From contig NZ_CAMFIA010000005.1 of assembly GCF_945952405.1 (NCBI RefSeq), positions 205,761-269,760 on the forward strand: DNA of 64,000 bases, in the 5' to 3' direction. The notes under the pieces are model-generated. The model was given only the letters and a program-made list of their open reading frames with translations, searched no databases and was not told the DNA's origin. Source of the DNA: an uncultured Stenotrophomonas sp. GTDB taxonomy: Bacteria > Pseudomonadota > Gammaproteobacteria > Xanthomonadales > Xanthomonadaceae. Position numbers and translations under genes: made by a program. Positions 43,042 to 53,589 of this stretch are shown here, in pieces (the stretch's first letter is position 1; every line of letters begins with the position of its first letter).

Positions 43042-43269
43042 AGGGGGTTCCTCGGAGCGTGGATGAAGGGCTGCAGGCAGCGGACAACGTTCGATTCTGC
43101 AAAGGCCTGGGCGGTCGCGGTATAGGAATGGTCCGAAACCGATGCCGGGTGAACTCCGGTCAACCCGGACCGACTCCATCTGCTGATAGCTGCCGGCTAT
43201 GTGCACCGTGCACCGGGACATTACTGGCCATCGGGTAAGCTAACGCCCTCGTTTGCACAGGAATTCCAG

Positions 43270-44532
43270 GTGGCTGACTCCCCCAACGCTTCCCCCGCGC
43301 CGGCCCGCGCGCTGGAAGGTCAGAAACTGCTGTTGTGCGTCGGAGGCGGGATCGCGGCCTACAAGGCTCTGGAACTGGTGCGGCGCCTGCGCGACGCCGG
43401 TGCCCAGGTGCAGGTGGCGATGACCGCCGGTGCCCAGCAGTTCGTCACTCCGCTCAGCTTCCAGGCCCTGTCCGGGCAGCCAACCCGCACCACGCTGTGG
43501 GACAGCGCCGCCGAACAGGCCATGGGCCACATCGAACTGGCGCGTTGGGCCGACCGCATCGTGGTCGCGCCGGGTACCGCCGATCTGCTGGCCCGGCTGG
43601 CCCAGGGCCATGCCGATGATCTGGTCAGCACCCTGTGCCTGGCCAGCACCGCGCCACTGACCCTCTGCCCGGCGATGAACCACCGCATGTGGCTGCATCC
43701 GGCCACCCAGGCCAACATCGCCCTGCTGCGCCAGCGCGGCGCGCAGGTGATCGGTCCGGTCGATGGCCCGCTGGCCGAAGGCGAATCCGGCCCCGGCCGC
43801 CTGGCCGAACCCGGCGACATCGTCGCCGCGCTTGCGGCCAACGGCAGCCCGGCAGCAGCGGTTGCCGCGCCGGAAACCCGCGCGCTGCAGGGCCTGCGCC
43901 TGCTGATCAGCGCGGGCCCGACCTATGAAGACATCGACCCGGTGCGCTATGTCGGCAACCGCAGCAGCGGCAAGATGGGATTTGCCCTGGCCGCCGCCGC
44001 CGCGACGATGGGCGCGCAGGTGGTGCTGGTCAGCGGTCCGGTGCAGCTGCCGACGCCGCCCGGCGTGCAGCGCGTCGATGTGCGCTCGGCCGCGCAGATG
44101 CGCGAGGCCGTGCTGAAGTCGCTGCCGGCCGACATCTATATCGGTGCCGCGGCGGTCTCCGACTACACGCCGCGCCAGGTGGCCGCGCAGAAGCTGAAGA
44201 AGACCGCCGACAGCCAGTCGCTGGTGATCGAGCTGGTGCGCACGCCGGACATCCTTGCCGAAGTCGCCGCGCAGACGCAGTCGCTGAAGCTGGTGGTCGG
44301 TTTCGCCGCCGAGACCCACGATGTGGAGAAATATGCGCGTGGCAAGCTGGTCGACAAGCGCCTGGACCTGGTGATCGCCAACCAGGTCGGCATCAGCGGC
44401 GGCGGCTTCGAAAGCGACAACAATGCCGCCACTGCCTTCTGGCAGGACGGTGAACAGGTATTCCCGGCCACCTCCAAGCGCGAGCTGGCCGAACAACTGC
44501 TGGCGCTGATCGCGCGGAGACTCCAGGCATGA
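43270..44532 (+). CDS. coaBC: Bifunctional phosphopantothenoylcysteine decarboxylase / synthetase
   Basis: 420 aa from GTG 43270, AGGA 7 bases upstream. The CoaC flavoprotein part (residues ~20-190) has [16 protein letters not shown], the His in [11 protein letters not shown], and PAMNHRMW; the CoaB part (residues ~205-420) has [30 protein letters not shown] and KLKK. Two steps of coenzyme A synthesis. The segment that in E. coli reads ACGDIGPGRM, with its catalytic Cys, is [11 protein letters not shown] here: the Cys is missing. Coupled to dut by ATGA at 44529-44532. Confidence 0.95.
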   Translation: MADSPNASPAPARALEGQKLLLCVGGGIAAYKALELVRRLRDAGAQVQVAMTAGAQQFVTPLSFQALSGQPTRTTLWDSAAEQAMGHIELARWADRIVVAPGTADLLARLAQGHADDLVSTLCLASTAPLTLCPAMNHRMWLHPATQANIALLRQRGAQVIGPVDGPLAEGESGPGRLAEPGDIVAALAANGSPAAAVAAPETRALQGLRLLISAGPTYEDIDPVRYVGNRSSGKMGFALAAAAATMGAQVVLVSGPVQLPTPPGVQRVDVRSAAQMREAVLKSLPADIYIGAAAVSDYTPRQVAAQKLKKTADSQSLVIELVRTPDILAEVAAQTQSLKLVVGFAAETHDVEKYARGKLVDKRLDLVIANQVGISGGGFESDNNAATAFWQDGEQVFPATSKRELAEQLLALIARRLQA

Positions 44533-45002
44533 CCCACCCATCCACGTCCCAACCGCTGCAGGTCAAGCTGCTGGATCCCCGCTTCGGCGACAGCTGGCCG
44601 TTGCCGGCCTATGCCACCGAAGCCAGTGCCGGCATGGACCTGCGCGCCGCGCTGGATACCGCGCTGACCCTGCAGCCGGGTGACACCGCGCTGGTTCCCA
44701 GCGGGCTGGCCATCCACATTGCCGATCCGAACCTGTGCGCAGTGATCCTGCCGCGTTCGGGGCTGGGCCACCGCCACGGCATCGTGCTCGGCAATGGCAC
44801 CGGCCTGATCGACGCCGATTACCAGGGGCCGCTGCTGATCAGCGTCTGGAACCGTGGCCGCGAGGCCTTCACCATCGAGCCGGGCGATCGCATCGCGCAG
44901 CTGGTGGTGGTACCGATCGCCCGCGTCAGCCTGCAGGTGGTGGATACTTTCACCGACAGCGTGCGCGGAACGGGTGGATTCGGCCATACCGGGGTGCGTT
45001 GA
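44529..45002 (+). CDS. dut: dUTP diphosphatase
   Basis: 157 aa trimeric dUTPase with all five motifs: AGMDLRAAL (1), PRSGLG (2), [11 protein letters not shown] (3), RIAQLVVVP (4) and [10 protein letters not shown] (5, the Gly-rich flap). It hydrolyses dUTP to dUMP, keeping uracil out of DNA and feeding thymidylate synthesis. Second gene of the coaBC-dut-algC unit. Confidence 0.97.
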   Translation: MTHPSTSQPLQVKLLDPRFGDSWPLPAYATEASAGMDLRAALDTALTLQPGDTALVPSGLAIHIADPNLCAVILPRSGLGHRHGIVLGNGTGLIDADYQGPLLISVWNRGREAFTIEPGDRIAQLVVVPIARVSLQVVDTFTDSVRGTGGFGHTGVR

Positions 45003-45014
45003 CGGGGGACATCG

Positions 45015-47363
45015 ATGAGCGGCATCGGGGAAGGACAGCGGGGACGGTCGTTGGGACGCAGCGCGCCACTACTGGGCGGGCTGCTGGTCCTGCTGGCCGG
45101 CTGGTTCGGATGGAGCGCGGTGCAGCAATGGCGCCAGGAGGCCAATGGCCAGGCGCTGGAAGAAGCGCGTGACCAGGCCGTGCAGGGCCTGCAGGATGCG
45201 GCGGCCGGCCAGTTGAAGCAGCTGCAGCAGCAGCTGAAGAATGAACGCGTGCAGCAGGCGCTGCAGGCCGGTGATGCCGCAGCGGCGGCGTTGGCCGTGC
45301 GCGAGAGCTGGACCGGCGTTGAGCAGGTTGACGTGCTGGCTGCCGATCTGGCCAGTGCCTATGCCGACCCGGCAGCCTTCGGCTATGCCCGGTTGGCCCT
45401 GCTGGAAGAAGCGCTGGCCGAGGCCCGGCCCGGGCTGCGCGTGGTCCGCGATGGCGGTGGCAACCGCCTGGGGCTGGCGGCGCCGGTACAGTTGGGCAGC
45501 CTTGGCCCGGCCGTACTTTACGTGCGCCAGCCGTTGTTGCGGCTGACCTCTCCGCTCGACCAGGTGAGTGCGCCGTCCACTGGCTTCCTCGCCCTGCGCC
45601 AGGGCGCACATGATCTTGTCGCCCAGGGCGATGCCAGCCTGGCCGAGAGTGCCGAAGCGCTGGCCCGGCCGGTTCCGGGCACGCCGCTGCGGCTGGTGGC
45701 GGCGGTGCCCAACGTCGAGCCCGGCCCGCTCGGCCTCGGTGCGCTGGCCAGCGCCATCGTTGCGCTGCTGCTGGCCTTCATTGCCGTGCTGCTGGTGGTG
45801 GGACGCGGCCGTCTGCCGAAGACCCTGCCGCTGCCGCGCCGTGCCGCCGCAGCGGAAGCCGACCACGGCCCGACCCTGAGCGAGACCCTGCAGAGGGCGC
45901 CGCCACCGCTGGCCGCTGCCGCCAGCGATGACGTCGCGCCGCCGCCGCCGCCGCCGCCGGTGCCGGCCGAGGAACTGGCCGCCGGTATCTTCCGCGCCTA
46001 TGACATCCGTGGCGTTGTCGGCAGCGAACTGACCGCCAGGACCGCCGCGCTGATCGGCCAGGCGATCGGCACCGTGGCGCTGGAGCAGGGCCTCCGCGAA
46101 GTGGTGATCGGCCGCGATGGCCGCCTGTCCGGGCCGGAACTGGCCGCAGGGCTGGCCGAAGGCCTGCGCCGCGCCGGCTGTGCGGTGATCGACATCGGGC
46201 TGGCGCCGACGCCGCTGGTGTACTACGCCGCGTTCCATCTGCGCACCGGCACCTGCGTGGCCGTCACCGGCAGCCACAATCCACCCGAGTACAACGGCTT
46301 CAAGGTGGTGATCGGCGGCGAGACGCTGTCCGGCGATGCCATCACCGATCTCCACCAGCGCATCGTCGAGGGCCGCCTGGTGCAGGCGGCCGAACCTGGC
46401 GACTACCAGCAGCGCGAGGTGGCGGCCGACTACATCCAGCGCATCGCCGATGACGTGCAGCTGGACCGGCCGTTGAAGGTCGTGGCCGATGCCGGCAACG
46501 GCGTCGCCGGCGCACTCGCCCCGCAGCTGCTGGAAGCGATCGGCGCCGAAGTCATCCCGCTGTACTGCGATGTGGACGGCAGCTTCCCCAACCATCATCC
46601 CGATCCCAGCGAACCGGCGAACCTGGAAGACCTGGTGCAGACGGTCAAGCGCTTTGGTGCCGACCTCGGTGTTGCCTTCGATGGCGATGGCGACCGGCTG
46701 GGCGTGGTCACCGGCGAAGGCAAGATCATCTATGCCGACCGCCTGCTGATGCTGTTCGCTGCCGATGTGCTGATGCGCAACCCCGGCGCGATGGTGATCT
46801 ACGATGTGAAGTGCACCGGCAAGCTGTCCGACCACGTGCTGCGTAACGGTGGCAGTCCGCTGATGTGGAAGACCGGTCATTCGCTGATGAAGGCGAAGAT
46901 GCGCGAAACCGACGCCGAGCTGGCCGGCGAGATGAGCGGCCACTTCTTCTTCAAGGAACGCTGGTTCGGCTTCGACGATGGCCTGTATGCAGCGGCGCGC
47001 CTGCTGGAGATCCTGGCCCAGCGCGAGGAAACCCCGGATGAAGTGCTGGCCGAGCTGCCGGACATGGTGGCCACGCCGGAACTGAAGGTAGCGGTGTCCG
47101 AAGGTACGCCGCACGCACTGGTGGCCATGCTGGTGGCAGCGGCGCAGTCGCCGGACAACCCGTACGTGGGCGGCCGGCTGTCGACCATCGATGGCCTGCG
47201 CGTGGACTTCCCCGATGGCTGGGGCCTGGTGCGCGCCTCCAACACCACGCCGGTGCTGGTGCTGCGTTTCGAAGGCAACGACGAGGCAGCGCTGGAGCGT
47301 ATCCAGGCGTTGTTCCGCAGCCAGCTGCAACCGGTGCTGGGCGACACCCCGCTGGGATTCTGA
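45015..47363 (+). CDS. algC: Phosphomannomutase/phosphoglucomutase with N-terminal membrane domain
   Basis: 782 aa, far longer than the ~450 of the plain enzyme. Residues 1-320: membrane helix (~17-36), a helical periplasmic domain with Gln/Ala-rich coiled coil, a second helix (~236-262, LASAIVALLLAFIAVLLVVG) and a poly-Pro linker at ~310-318. Enzyme from ~325: phosphoserine loop TGSHNPPEYNG (Ser ~418), Mg loop DGDGDR (~556), sugar-binding GEMSGH (~638) and RASNTTPVLVLRFEG. It interconverts hexose 1- and 6-phosphates for LPS and exopolysaccharide. P. aeruginosa-type long AlgC proteins have the same layout. Named xanA or spgM in relatives. Follows dut by 12 bases. Confidence 0.92.
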   Translation: MSGIGEGQRGRSLGRSAPLLGGLLVLLAGWFGWSAVQQWRQEANGQALEEARDQAVQGLQDAAAGQLKQLQQQLKNERVQQALQAGDAAAAALAVRESWTGVEQVDVLAADLASAYADPAAFGYARLALLEEALAEARPGLRVVRDGGGNRLGLAAPVQLGSLGPAVLYVRQPLLRLTSPLDQVSAPSTGFLALRQGAHDLVAQGDASLAESAEALARPVPGTPLRLVAAVPNVEPGPLGLGALASAIVALLLAFIAVLLVVGRGRLPKTLPLPRRAAAAEADHGPTLSETLQRAPPPLAAAASDDVAPPPPPPPVPAEELAAGIFRAYDIRGVVGSELTARTAALIGQAIGTVALEQGLREVVIGRDGRLSGPELAAGLAEGLRRAGCAVIDIGLAPTPLVYYAAFHLRTGTCVAVTGSHNPPEYNGFKVVIGGETLSGDAITDLHQRIVEGRLVQAAEPGDYQQREVAADYIQRIADDVQLDRPLKVVADAGNGVAGALAPQLLEAIGAEVIPLYCDVDGSFPNHHPDPSEPANLEDLVQTVKRFGADLGVAFDGDGDRLGVVTGEGKIIYADRLLMLFAADVLMRNPGAMVIYDVKCTGKLSDHVLRNGGSPLMWKTGHSLMKAKMRETDAELAGEMSGHFFFKERWFGFDDGLYAAARLLEILAQREETPDEVLAELPDMVATPELKVAVSEGTPHALVAMLVAAAQSPDNPYVGGRLSTIDGLRVDFPDGWGLVRASNTTPVLVLRFEGNDEAALERIQALFRSQLQPVLGDTPLGF

Positions 47364-47368
47364 GGTGA

Positions 47369-47465
47369 GGCCGGGCTGCGCCCGGCACCTGCGGTAGTGC
47401 CGGCCGCTGGCCGGCAACATCAGCAACAGTATGCATTGTGGTGGGTGCCGACCGTTGGTCGGCAC
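47369..47465. repeat. Cluster of three palindromes downstream of algC
   Basis: GCCGGGCTGCGCCCGGC (about 47370-47386), then GTAGTGCCGGCCGCTGGCCGGCAAC (47394-47418, same as the unit at 2194-2218) and GTGGGTGCCGACCGTTGGTCGGCAC (47441-47465, inverted copy of 21104-21128). They fill the gap between convergent algC and kdpE and may serve as terminators. Confidence 0.82.
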
Positions 47466-47468
47466 ACC

Positions 47469-48182
47469 TCACCCCTTGAACCGCAGTCCCACGCCCGGTT
47501 CGGTGAACAGGTAGCGCGAATCCAGCGCCGAATCGCCCAGCTTGTGCCGCAGCTTGCCAACCAGGATGCGCAGGTAATGGGTGTCCTGCTGGTGGGTCGG
47601 CCCCCAGATCTCCTGCAGGATCTGCGGCTGGGTCACCACCCGGCCGGCATTGCGCAGCAGCAGTGACAGCAGCGCGTATTCCTTGCGGGTCAACGCCACC
47701 GGCTCGCCGTCCAGCGCGACTTCCCGGCGTACCAGGTCCACGTGCAGGTGGCCGTCATCGAACACCGGCGGCGTGCCATCGCTGGGCACGCTGCGGGTAC
47801 GCAGCAGCGCCCGCACCCGCGCCATCAGTTCCTGGGTGCCGAACGGCTTGGTCACGTAGTCGTTGGCGCCGGTATCCAGTGCCCGCACCTTCTCGGCCTC
47901 GCCGGCACGCACGGTCAGCATGATCACCGGCACCTGGCTCCACTGGCGCAGCTGCTCCAGCACCTCGTGGCCTTCCATGTCCGGCAGGCCGATGTCCAGG
48001 ATCACCAGGTCCATGTCTTCGCTGGCCGCCAGCTGCAGGCCCTCCTGGCCGGTGGCGGCCTGGCGTACCTGGTAGCCCTGCGCGCGCAGGCTGATGTCCA
48101 GGAACCGGCGGATCTGGGTTTCATCGTCGATCACCAGCACGCGCGCGGCCGGCACGCTGGCATCAATCGGGGTCGGGCTCAT
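47469..48182 (-). CDS. kdpE: KdpE response regulator
   Basis: 237 aa OmpR/PhoB-type regulator. The receiver has DDE at 19-21, phosphoacceptor Asp63 (VILDIGLPDMEG) and the switch Thr (MLTVRAG); the winged-helix output (LTRKEYALLSLLLRNAGRVVTQ onward) is complete. Activates kdp transcription at low potassium. The start overlaps the 3' end of kdpD by 20 bases. Confidence 0.95.
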   Translation of the reverse strand: MSPTPIDASVPAARVLVIDDETQIRRFLDISLRAQGYQVRQAATGQEGLQLAASEDMDLVILDIGLPDMEGHEVLEQLRQWSQVPVIMLTVRAGEAEKVRALDTGANDYVTKPFGTQELMARVRALLRTRSVPSDGTPPVFDDGHLHVDLVRREVALDGEPVALTRKEYALLSLLLRNAGRVVTQPQILQEIWGPTHQQDTHYLRILVGKLRHKLGDSALDSRYLFTEPGVGLRFKG

Positions 48183-50847
48183 CGTGGGAGGCTGGCTTGA
48201 GCAGGGGCAGGGTGATGCGGATCAGGGTACCGCGACCGTCGCGTCCGGGCAGCGCCTGCACGCTGCCGCCGTGCGCGCCGATCATGCCCTGGCAGATGGT
48301 CAGGCCCAGGCCGGTGCCGTGGCGGCCGCGGTCGCCGCGCTCGACGCTGTAGAACATGTCGAAGATGCGCGCACGCTCGTCATCGGGGATGCCGGGACCG
48401 GCATCGATCACGTCGATGCGCAGCTGGCCGTCCAGCTCGCGTGCCTGCACCTGCACGGCGGCCTCGGGCGGCGAGAACTTGGCCGCGTTCTCCATCACGT
48501 TGAACACGGCCTGTTCGACCAGCGCCGGATGCACCCAGATCGGCGCCAACGTGGAGGGAATATCCAGTTCCAGGCGGACCTTGGGCTGGTAGCGCTGCAG
48601 GCGCCGTGCCGCCGACCCGATCAGCTCGTCCACGCCGATCCAATCGCGGTTGATCTTCAGCCCTTCGTGGCCGAGCCGGGTCATGTCCAGCAGGTTCTGG
48701 ATATAGCGGTCCAGCCGCTCGCCCTCGACCAGGATGGTGTCCAGCAGGGCACGCCGATCGGCGGTATCCATCGCCGCGCCATAGCTGGCCAGGCTGTCGG
48801 CCGAACCGATCATCGCCGCCAGCGGCGAGCGCAGGTCATGCGACACCGAAGAAAGCAGGGCCGAGCGCAGGCGCTCGGTCTCGTTGCTGACATGTGCCTG
48901 CTCCAGCTCGGCCACCAGCCGCGTACGCAGCGCGGCCTGTGCGATGTCATCGACCATGGCTTCGGCCAGCTGGCGCTGCTCGGGCAGCAGCCGTGCCTGC
49001 GCGCCGGGCAGGTACAGGCCGGCCACGCCGATCGCGTGGTCCTCGCCATCCAGCAGTGGCAGGAACCACCACTGTGCACCCGCGAGGGTATCGGTGAAGC
49101 GTCCACTGGGCTGGCCGTGGCGCAGTGCCCAGTCGGCGGCGGCCAGGTCGGTGTCGCCGGGCTGGCTGCGGCCACCGGCGGCGGTATCGGTGCCGATCCG
49201 CAACCACGCGGGCACATCCATCGCCTGCTCCAGTGCCTGTCGTCCAGCCTGCGCCACTTCGCCGTGGCCGGCGGCACTGGCCAGCTGCCGGCCCAGCTGC
49301 TGGCGCGCGCGCGCGTGGCGGTTGGCCGCGCGCAGCGCGATCACCTGCATGCGCAGGCGTGATGCCAGGCGGCCGGCCACCAGCGCGGCGGCCAGGAACA
49401 GGAACACGGTGATCACGCCCTGGCGCGCACCGATCGCAAAGGTGAAGCGGGGGGCGATGAACAGGAAATTGTAGGCAAGGAAGCACAGGATCGCGGCCAT
49501 GACCGCCACGCTGGCGCGGGTGCGCGCGGCCACCAGCACCACCGCCACGATGAACACCATCGACAGGTCGGCCATGCCGACCCAGCGTTCGGCCAGCCAT
49601 GCCACGGCGCAGGCCAGCGCGGTGGCGATCAGGGCCTGCACGGGCTCATGGCTGATGCCGCGCATGGGGGGCAGCAGGCCCTCGCGGCGCGAACGTGCAC
49701 GGGCCTGCGGGGTGCTGATGATGGTGATCTCGTAGTGCGCGCCGCGCTGGATCAGCTGCTGGGTCAGGGTGCGGTTGAACATCCGCGCCAGCGGTCGCTC
49801 GCGGGTCCGGCCCAGGACCAGGGTCGATACGCCGTTGTGGGCGGCGTGGTCGAGCAGGGCATCGGCGATGCTCGAGCCATGCAGCAGTTCGGCGTCACCG
49901 CCCAGGCGGCGCGCCAGTGCGAAGGCGGCATCGATCTCGCGCCGGGTCGCCTCGTCCTGGCGCCGGCCCTGCACGGTTACCACGGTCCACGGTGCGTCGC
50001 GGCGTTCGGCAATGCGCCGCGCCACGCGTACCAGGTACTCGCTCTGGCCGCCACCATCGATGGCCACCAGCACGCCGCGGCGCAGCGGCAGGTTGCCCTC
50101 GCCACGCGCGGCACGGGTTTCGCGCAGGCTGCTGTCGACGCGGTCGGCGGCCTCCTGCATTGCCAGTTCGCGCAGGGCGGTCAGGTTGGCCGGCGAGAAG
50201 AAGGCCTGCAGGGCCTGCGCGGCCTGTTCCGGCACATAGACCTTGCCCTGCTGCAGGCGCGCGATCAGTTCGCGCGGCGGCAGGTCGACCAGCACGATGT
50301 CATGCAGGCGGTCGAGCACGCCGTCCGGAACGGTTTCGCTGACGCGCACGCCGGTGATGCGCATGACCACATCGTTGAGGCTTTCCAGGTGCTGGATGTT
50401 GACCGTGGTCCAGACGTCGATGCCGGCGTCCAGCAGTTCCATCACATCCTGCCAGCGTCGTTCGTGGCGGCTGCCCGGCGCGTTGCGGTGGGCCAGCTCG
50501 TCGACCAGCACCAGCGCCGGATGCCGTGCAAGCACGGCATCCAGGTCCATCTCCTGCAGGGCATGGCCGTGGTAGGCCACGTCCTTCAGCGGCAGCTGCG
50601 GCAGGCCTTCCAGCAGCGCCTGGGTGTCGGCGCGGCCGTGGGTCTCGACCAGGCCCACCACCAGGTCGACCCCACGCCGCAGCTGTTCCTGTGCGCGGGT
50701 CAGCATGGTGTAGGTCTTGCCTACGCCCGGTGCCGCACCCAGGAACACGGTCAGCTTGCCGCCGGCTTCGCGTTGCAGGCCTTCAACCAGGGCATCGGCC
50801 TGGCGGGTACGCGCATCAGTCATGGGGGCCGCTGTCATGGCCGCCAT
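48163..50847 (-). CDS. kdpD: KdpD potassium sensor kinase
   Basis: 894 aa. In order: KdpD N-terminal domain with Walker A GAAPGVGKTYTML (~38-50) and VDELAHRNAPGSRHERRW; a UspA-like domain (~255-380); four closely spaced helices (~400-500); GAF-like region; HisKA with SVSHDLRSPLAAM; HATPase with NVMENAAKFSP, GPGIPDDERARIFDMFY and GTGLGLTICQ. Phosphorylates KdpE when potassium is limiting. Start could be any of the ATGs at 50847, 50838 or 50823. Confidence 0.95.
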   Translation of the reverse strand: MAAMTAAPMTDARTRQADALVEGLQREAGGKLTVFLGAAPGVGKTYTMLTRAQEQLRRGVDLVVGLVETHGRADTQALLEGLPQLPLKDVAYHGHALQEMDLDAVLARHPALVLVDELAHRNAPGSRHERRWQDVMELLDAGIDVWTTVNIQHLESLNDVVMRITGVRVSETVPDGVLDRLHDIVLVDLPPRELIARLQQGKVYVPEQAAQALQAFFSPANLTALRELAMQEAADRVDSSLRETRAARGEGNLPLRRGVLVAIDGGGQSEYLVRVARRIAERRDAPWTVVTVQGRRQDEATRREIDAAFALARRLGGDAELLHGSSIADALLDHAAHNGVSTLVLGRTRERPLARMFNRTLTQQLIQRGAHYEITIISTPQARARSRREGLLPPMRGISHEPVQALIATALACAVAWLAERWVGMADLSMVFIVAVVLVAARTRASVAVMAAILCFLAYNFLFIAPRFTFAIGARQGVITVFLFLAAALVAGRLASRLRMQVIALRAANRHARARQQLGRQLASAAGHGEVAQAGRQALEQAMDVPAWLRIGTDTAAGGRSQPGDTDLAAADWALRHGQPSGRFTDTLAGAQWWFLPLLDGEDHAIGVAGLYLPGAQARLLPEQRQLAEAMVDDIAQAALRTRLVAELEQAHVSNETERLRSALLSSVSHDLRSPLAAMIGSADSLASYGAAMDTADRRALLDTILVEGERLDRYIQNLLDMTRLGHEGLKINRDWIGVDELIGSAARRLQRYQPKVRLELDIPSTLAPIWVHPALVEQAVFNVMENAAKFSPPEAAVQVQARELDGQLRIDVIDAGPGIPDDERARIFDMFYSVERGDRGRHGTGLGLTICQGMIGAHGGSVQALPGRDGRGTLIRITLPLLKPASHDEPDPD

Positions 50848-50874
50848 TGTGCGCGCAGCCGGTGCATGCCCGCA

Positions 50875-51525
50875 TCACGGCGCCTTGGCCGCATGGTCCA
50901 GCGCGAAGTTGAGCTTCACCACGTTCACCCGCGGCTGGCCGAACACGCCCCACTGGCGTCCTTCGGTATTGGCCTGCACCAGCGCCTGCACGCGTTCGAG
51001 CGGCAGGCCACGGGCGCGTGCCACGCGTGCCACCTGCAGCGCGGCCGCGGCCGGCGACAGCTGCGGATCGAGTCCGCCCGCGGACTGGGTGACCAGGTCC
51101 GCCGGCACCTGCGCCGGGGCGACGCCTTCGCGTGCGGCCACCGCCGCGGTGCTGGCGGCAACCCGCTCGGCCAGGGCCGGGTTGCTGCGCGCCAGGTTGG
51201 AGCCCGCTGCGGCCATCGGGTCGTAGTTGGCCGCCGACGGCCGTGCCTGGAAGTAGCCGTCGCCGCTGAACGGCTGCGACAACCACGCCGAGCCGCGCAC
51301 CTGGCCGCTGCCATCGCGCAGCAGGCTGCCTTCGGCCTGGGTCGGGAACGCCAGGCCGGCAAAACCGGTGGCGATGCCGGCGTAGACCGCGCCGGCAAGC
51401 AGCAGGGTGGCCAGGCCCAGGCCGATCGCCGGGCGCCAGCTGGCACCGTCCTGCAGGTTGGCCACGCGGGTCTCGGCCTTGGCGTCGTGCGGAACGGAGG
51501 TGGAGGTGGAAGCAGAACGGTTCAT
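50875..51525 (-). CDS. kdpC: Potassium-transporting ATPase subunit C
   Basis: 216 aa. Short cytoplasmic head, one membrane helix ([21 protein letters not shown]), and a periplasmic domain with [41 protein letters not shown] and the C-terminal [14 protein letters not shown] typical of KdpC. It overlaps kdpB by 4 bases and stabilises the KdpFABC pump. Confidence 0.95.
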   Translation of the reverse strand: MNRSASTSTSVPHDAKAETRVANLQDGASWRPAIGLGLATLLLAGAVYAGIATGFAGLAFPTQAEGSLLRDGSGQVRGSAWLSQPFSGDGYFQARPSAANYDPMAAAGSNLARSNPALAERVAASTAAVAAREGVAPAQVPADLVTQSAGGLDPQLSPAAAALQVARVARARGLPLERVQALVQANTEGRQWGVFGQPRVNVVKLNFALDHAAKAP

Positions 51526-53579
51526 GCGCCGAATACCAGGACAAGAAGGAGGTCGATGGCCTTGATCGCCGCGAACGGCAGCAGCACGCCGCCGAGGCCG
51601 TACACCAGCATGTTCCGGCGCAGCAGCGCGGTGGCGGTGGCCGGGCGGAAGCGCACGCCACGCAGGGCGAGCGGGATCAGGGCGGGAATCACCAGGGCAT
51701 TGAAGATCAGCGCCGCCAGCACCGCGTTGCGCGGGCTCGACAGCTGCATCACGTTCAGTGCGGCCATGGTCGGAACGGCTGCGGCAAACAGCGCCGGCAG
51801 GATCGCGAAGTACTTGGACACGTCGTTGGCCAGCGAGAAGGTGGTCAGTGCGCCGCGGGTGATCAGCTGCTGCTTGCCCACTTCCACCACCGCCAGCAGC
51901 TTGGCCGGGTCCGAATCGAGATCGACCATGTTGCCGGCCTCCTTCGCTGCCTGGGTGCCCGAGTTCATCGCCAGGCCGATGTCGGCCTGGGCCAGTGCCG
52001 GGGCATCGTTGGTGCCGTCGCCGACCATCGCGACCAGGCGGCCACCGGCCTGTTCCTGGCGGATGCGCGCCAGCTTGTCTTCCGGGCGGGCCTCGGCGAT
52101 GTAGTCGTCGACGCCCGCCTCGGCAGCGATGGCAGCGGCGGTCAGCGGGTTGTCGCCGGTGATCATCACCGTGCGGATGCCCATGGCGCGCAGCTGCGCG
52201 AACTTCTCGCGCATGCCGTGCTTGACCACGTCCGACAGCTCGATCACGCCCAGCACGTGGCGACCCTCGGCCACCACCAGCGGGGTGGCGCCATTGCGTG
52301 CGACCTGCTCGACGCGGCCGCCCAGTTCAACCGGCACGGTGCCACCGAGGGCCTGCACGTGGTTGCGGATCGCATCCAGCGCGCCCTTGCGGATCTGCCG
52401 TCCATGCTCCAGGTCGACACCGGACATGCGGGTCTGCGCGCTGAAGGCCAGGTACTCGGCATGTTCCGGTTCGGCGGTGGCGCACCCCTGCTCGCGCGCC
52501 AGGCGCACGATCGACTTGCCTTCCGGGGTCGGGTCGGCCAGCGACGACAGCAGGGCGGCTTCGCGCAGCTGGCTGGCGTCGATACCGGCCAACGGGTGGA
52601 AGTGGCTGGCCTGGCGGTCGCCGTAGGTGATGGTGCCGGTCTTGTCCAGCAGCAGCACGTCGACGTCACCGGCCACTTCCACCGCCTTGCCCGACTTGGC
52701 CAGCACGTTGGCGGCCAGTGCACGGTTCATGCCGGCGATGCCGATGGCCGGCAGCAGGCCGCCGATGGTGGTCGGGATCAGGCAGACCAGCAGCGCGATC
52801 AGCAGCAGCGGGTCGACCTTGACGCCGACCGCGGCGCCGATCGCCGGCAGCGTCGCCACCACCACCAGGAAGGTCAGCGTCATCGCCGCCAGCAGCAGGG
52901 TCAGCGCGACCTCGTTCGGGGTCTTCTGCCGGTTGGCGCCTTCCACCAGCGCGATCATCCGGTCCAGGAAGCTGTGCCCCGGCTCGGCGGTGACGCGCAC
53001 GATGATCTGGTCGGACAGCACCTTGGTACCGCCGATCACGCCGGACCGGTCGGTGCCGGCCTCGCGCAGCACCGGTGCCGATTCGCCGGTCACCGCCGCT
53101 TCGTTGATGGTGGCCAGGCCCTGCACGATCTCGCCATCGGCCGGCACCAGTTCACCGGCACTGACGATCACGTGGTCGCCCGGACGCAGTTCGGCGGCCG
53201 GCACCTGGGCTTCAGCCGCGCCCGGCTGCGGAGCGGACAGCCGGCGCGCCACCAGGTCCTGGCGGGCACGCCGCAGCGACGCAGCCTGGCCACGGCCACG
53301 CGCTTCGGCCACGGCCTCGGCGAAATTGCCGAACAGCACGGTCACCAGCAGGATCGCGGTCACCGCCAGGCCGAAGCCCAGCGGCGCATTGCCGGTCAGG
53401 GTGACGATCGCGGCCACGATCGTGCCGGCCATCACCACCGCCATCACCGGGCTGCGCACCAGGTGCATCGGCGACAGCTTGCGCACCGCTTCGATCAGCG
53501 CACGGCGCAGGCCGGCGCCATCGAGCAGGGCAGGGCGCGGGGCATGGGTACTACGGGTTGAACTTGCATGACTACTCAT
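51522..53579 (-). CDS. kdpB: Potassium-transporting P-type ATPase subunit B
   Basis: 685 aa P-type ATPase. Phosphorylation motif [11 protein letters not shown], actuator TGESAPV, nucleotide-binding KGALDAI, hinge [12 protein letters not shown], and eight-helix membrane part with [14 protein letters not shown]. It couples ATP hydrolysis to potassium entry through KdpA. The start codon ATG at 53579 is followed 10 bases upstream by the stop of kdpA. Confidence 0.97.
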   Translation of the reverse strand: MSSHASSTRSTHAPRPALLDGAGLRRALIEAVRKLSPMHLVRSPVMAVVMAGTIVAAIVTLTGNAPLGFGLAVTAILLVTVLFGNFAEAVAEARGRGQAASLRRARQDLVARRLSAPQPGAAEAQVPAAELRPGDHVIVSAGELVPADGEIVQGLATINEAAVTGESAPVLREAGTDRSGVIGGTKVLSDQIIVRVTAEPGHSFLDRMIALVEGANRQKTPNEVALTLLLAAMTLTFLVVVATLPAIGAAVGVKVDPLLLIALLVCLIPTTIGGLLPAIGIAGMNRALAANVLAKSGKAVEVAGDVDVLLLDKTGTITYGDRQASHFHPLAGIDASQLREAALLSSLADPTPEGKSIVRLAREQGCATAEPEHAEYLAFSAQTRMSGVDLEHGRQIRKGALDAIRNHVQALGGTVPVELGGRVEQVARNGATPLVVAEGRHVLGVIELSDVVKHGMREKFAQLRAMGIRTVMITGDNPLTAAAIAAEAGVDDYIAEARPEDKLARIRQEQAGGRLVAMVGDGTNDAPALAQADIGLAMNSGTQAAKEAGNMVDLDSDPAKLLAVVEVGKQQLITRGALTTFSLANDVSKYFAILPALFAAAVPTMAALNVMQLSSPRNAVLAALIFNALVIPALIPLALRGVRFRPATATALLRRNMLVYGLGGVLLPFAAIKAIDLLLVLVFGA

Positions 53580-53589
53580 GGGGGTGTCC

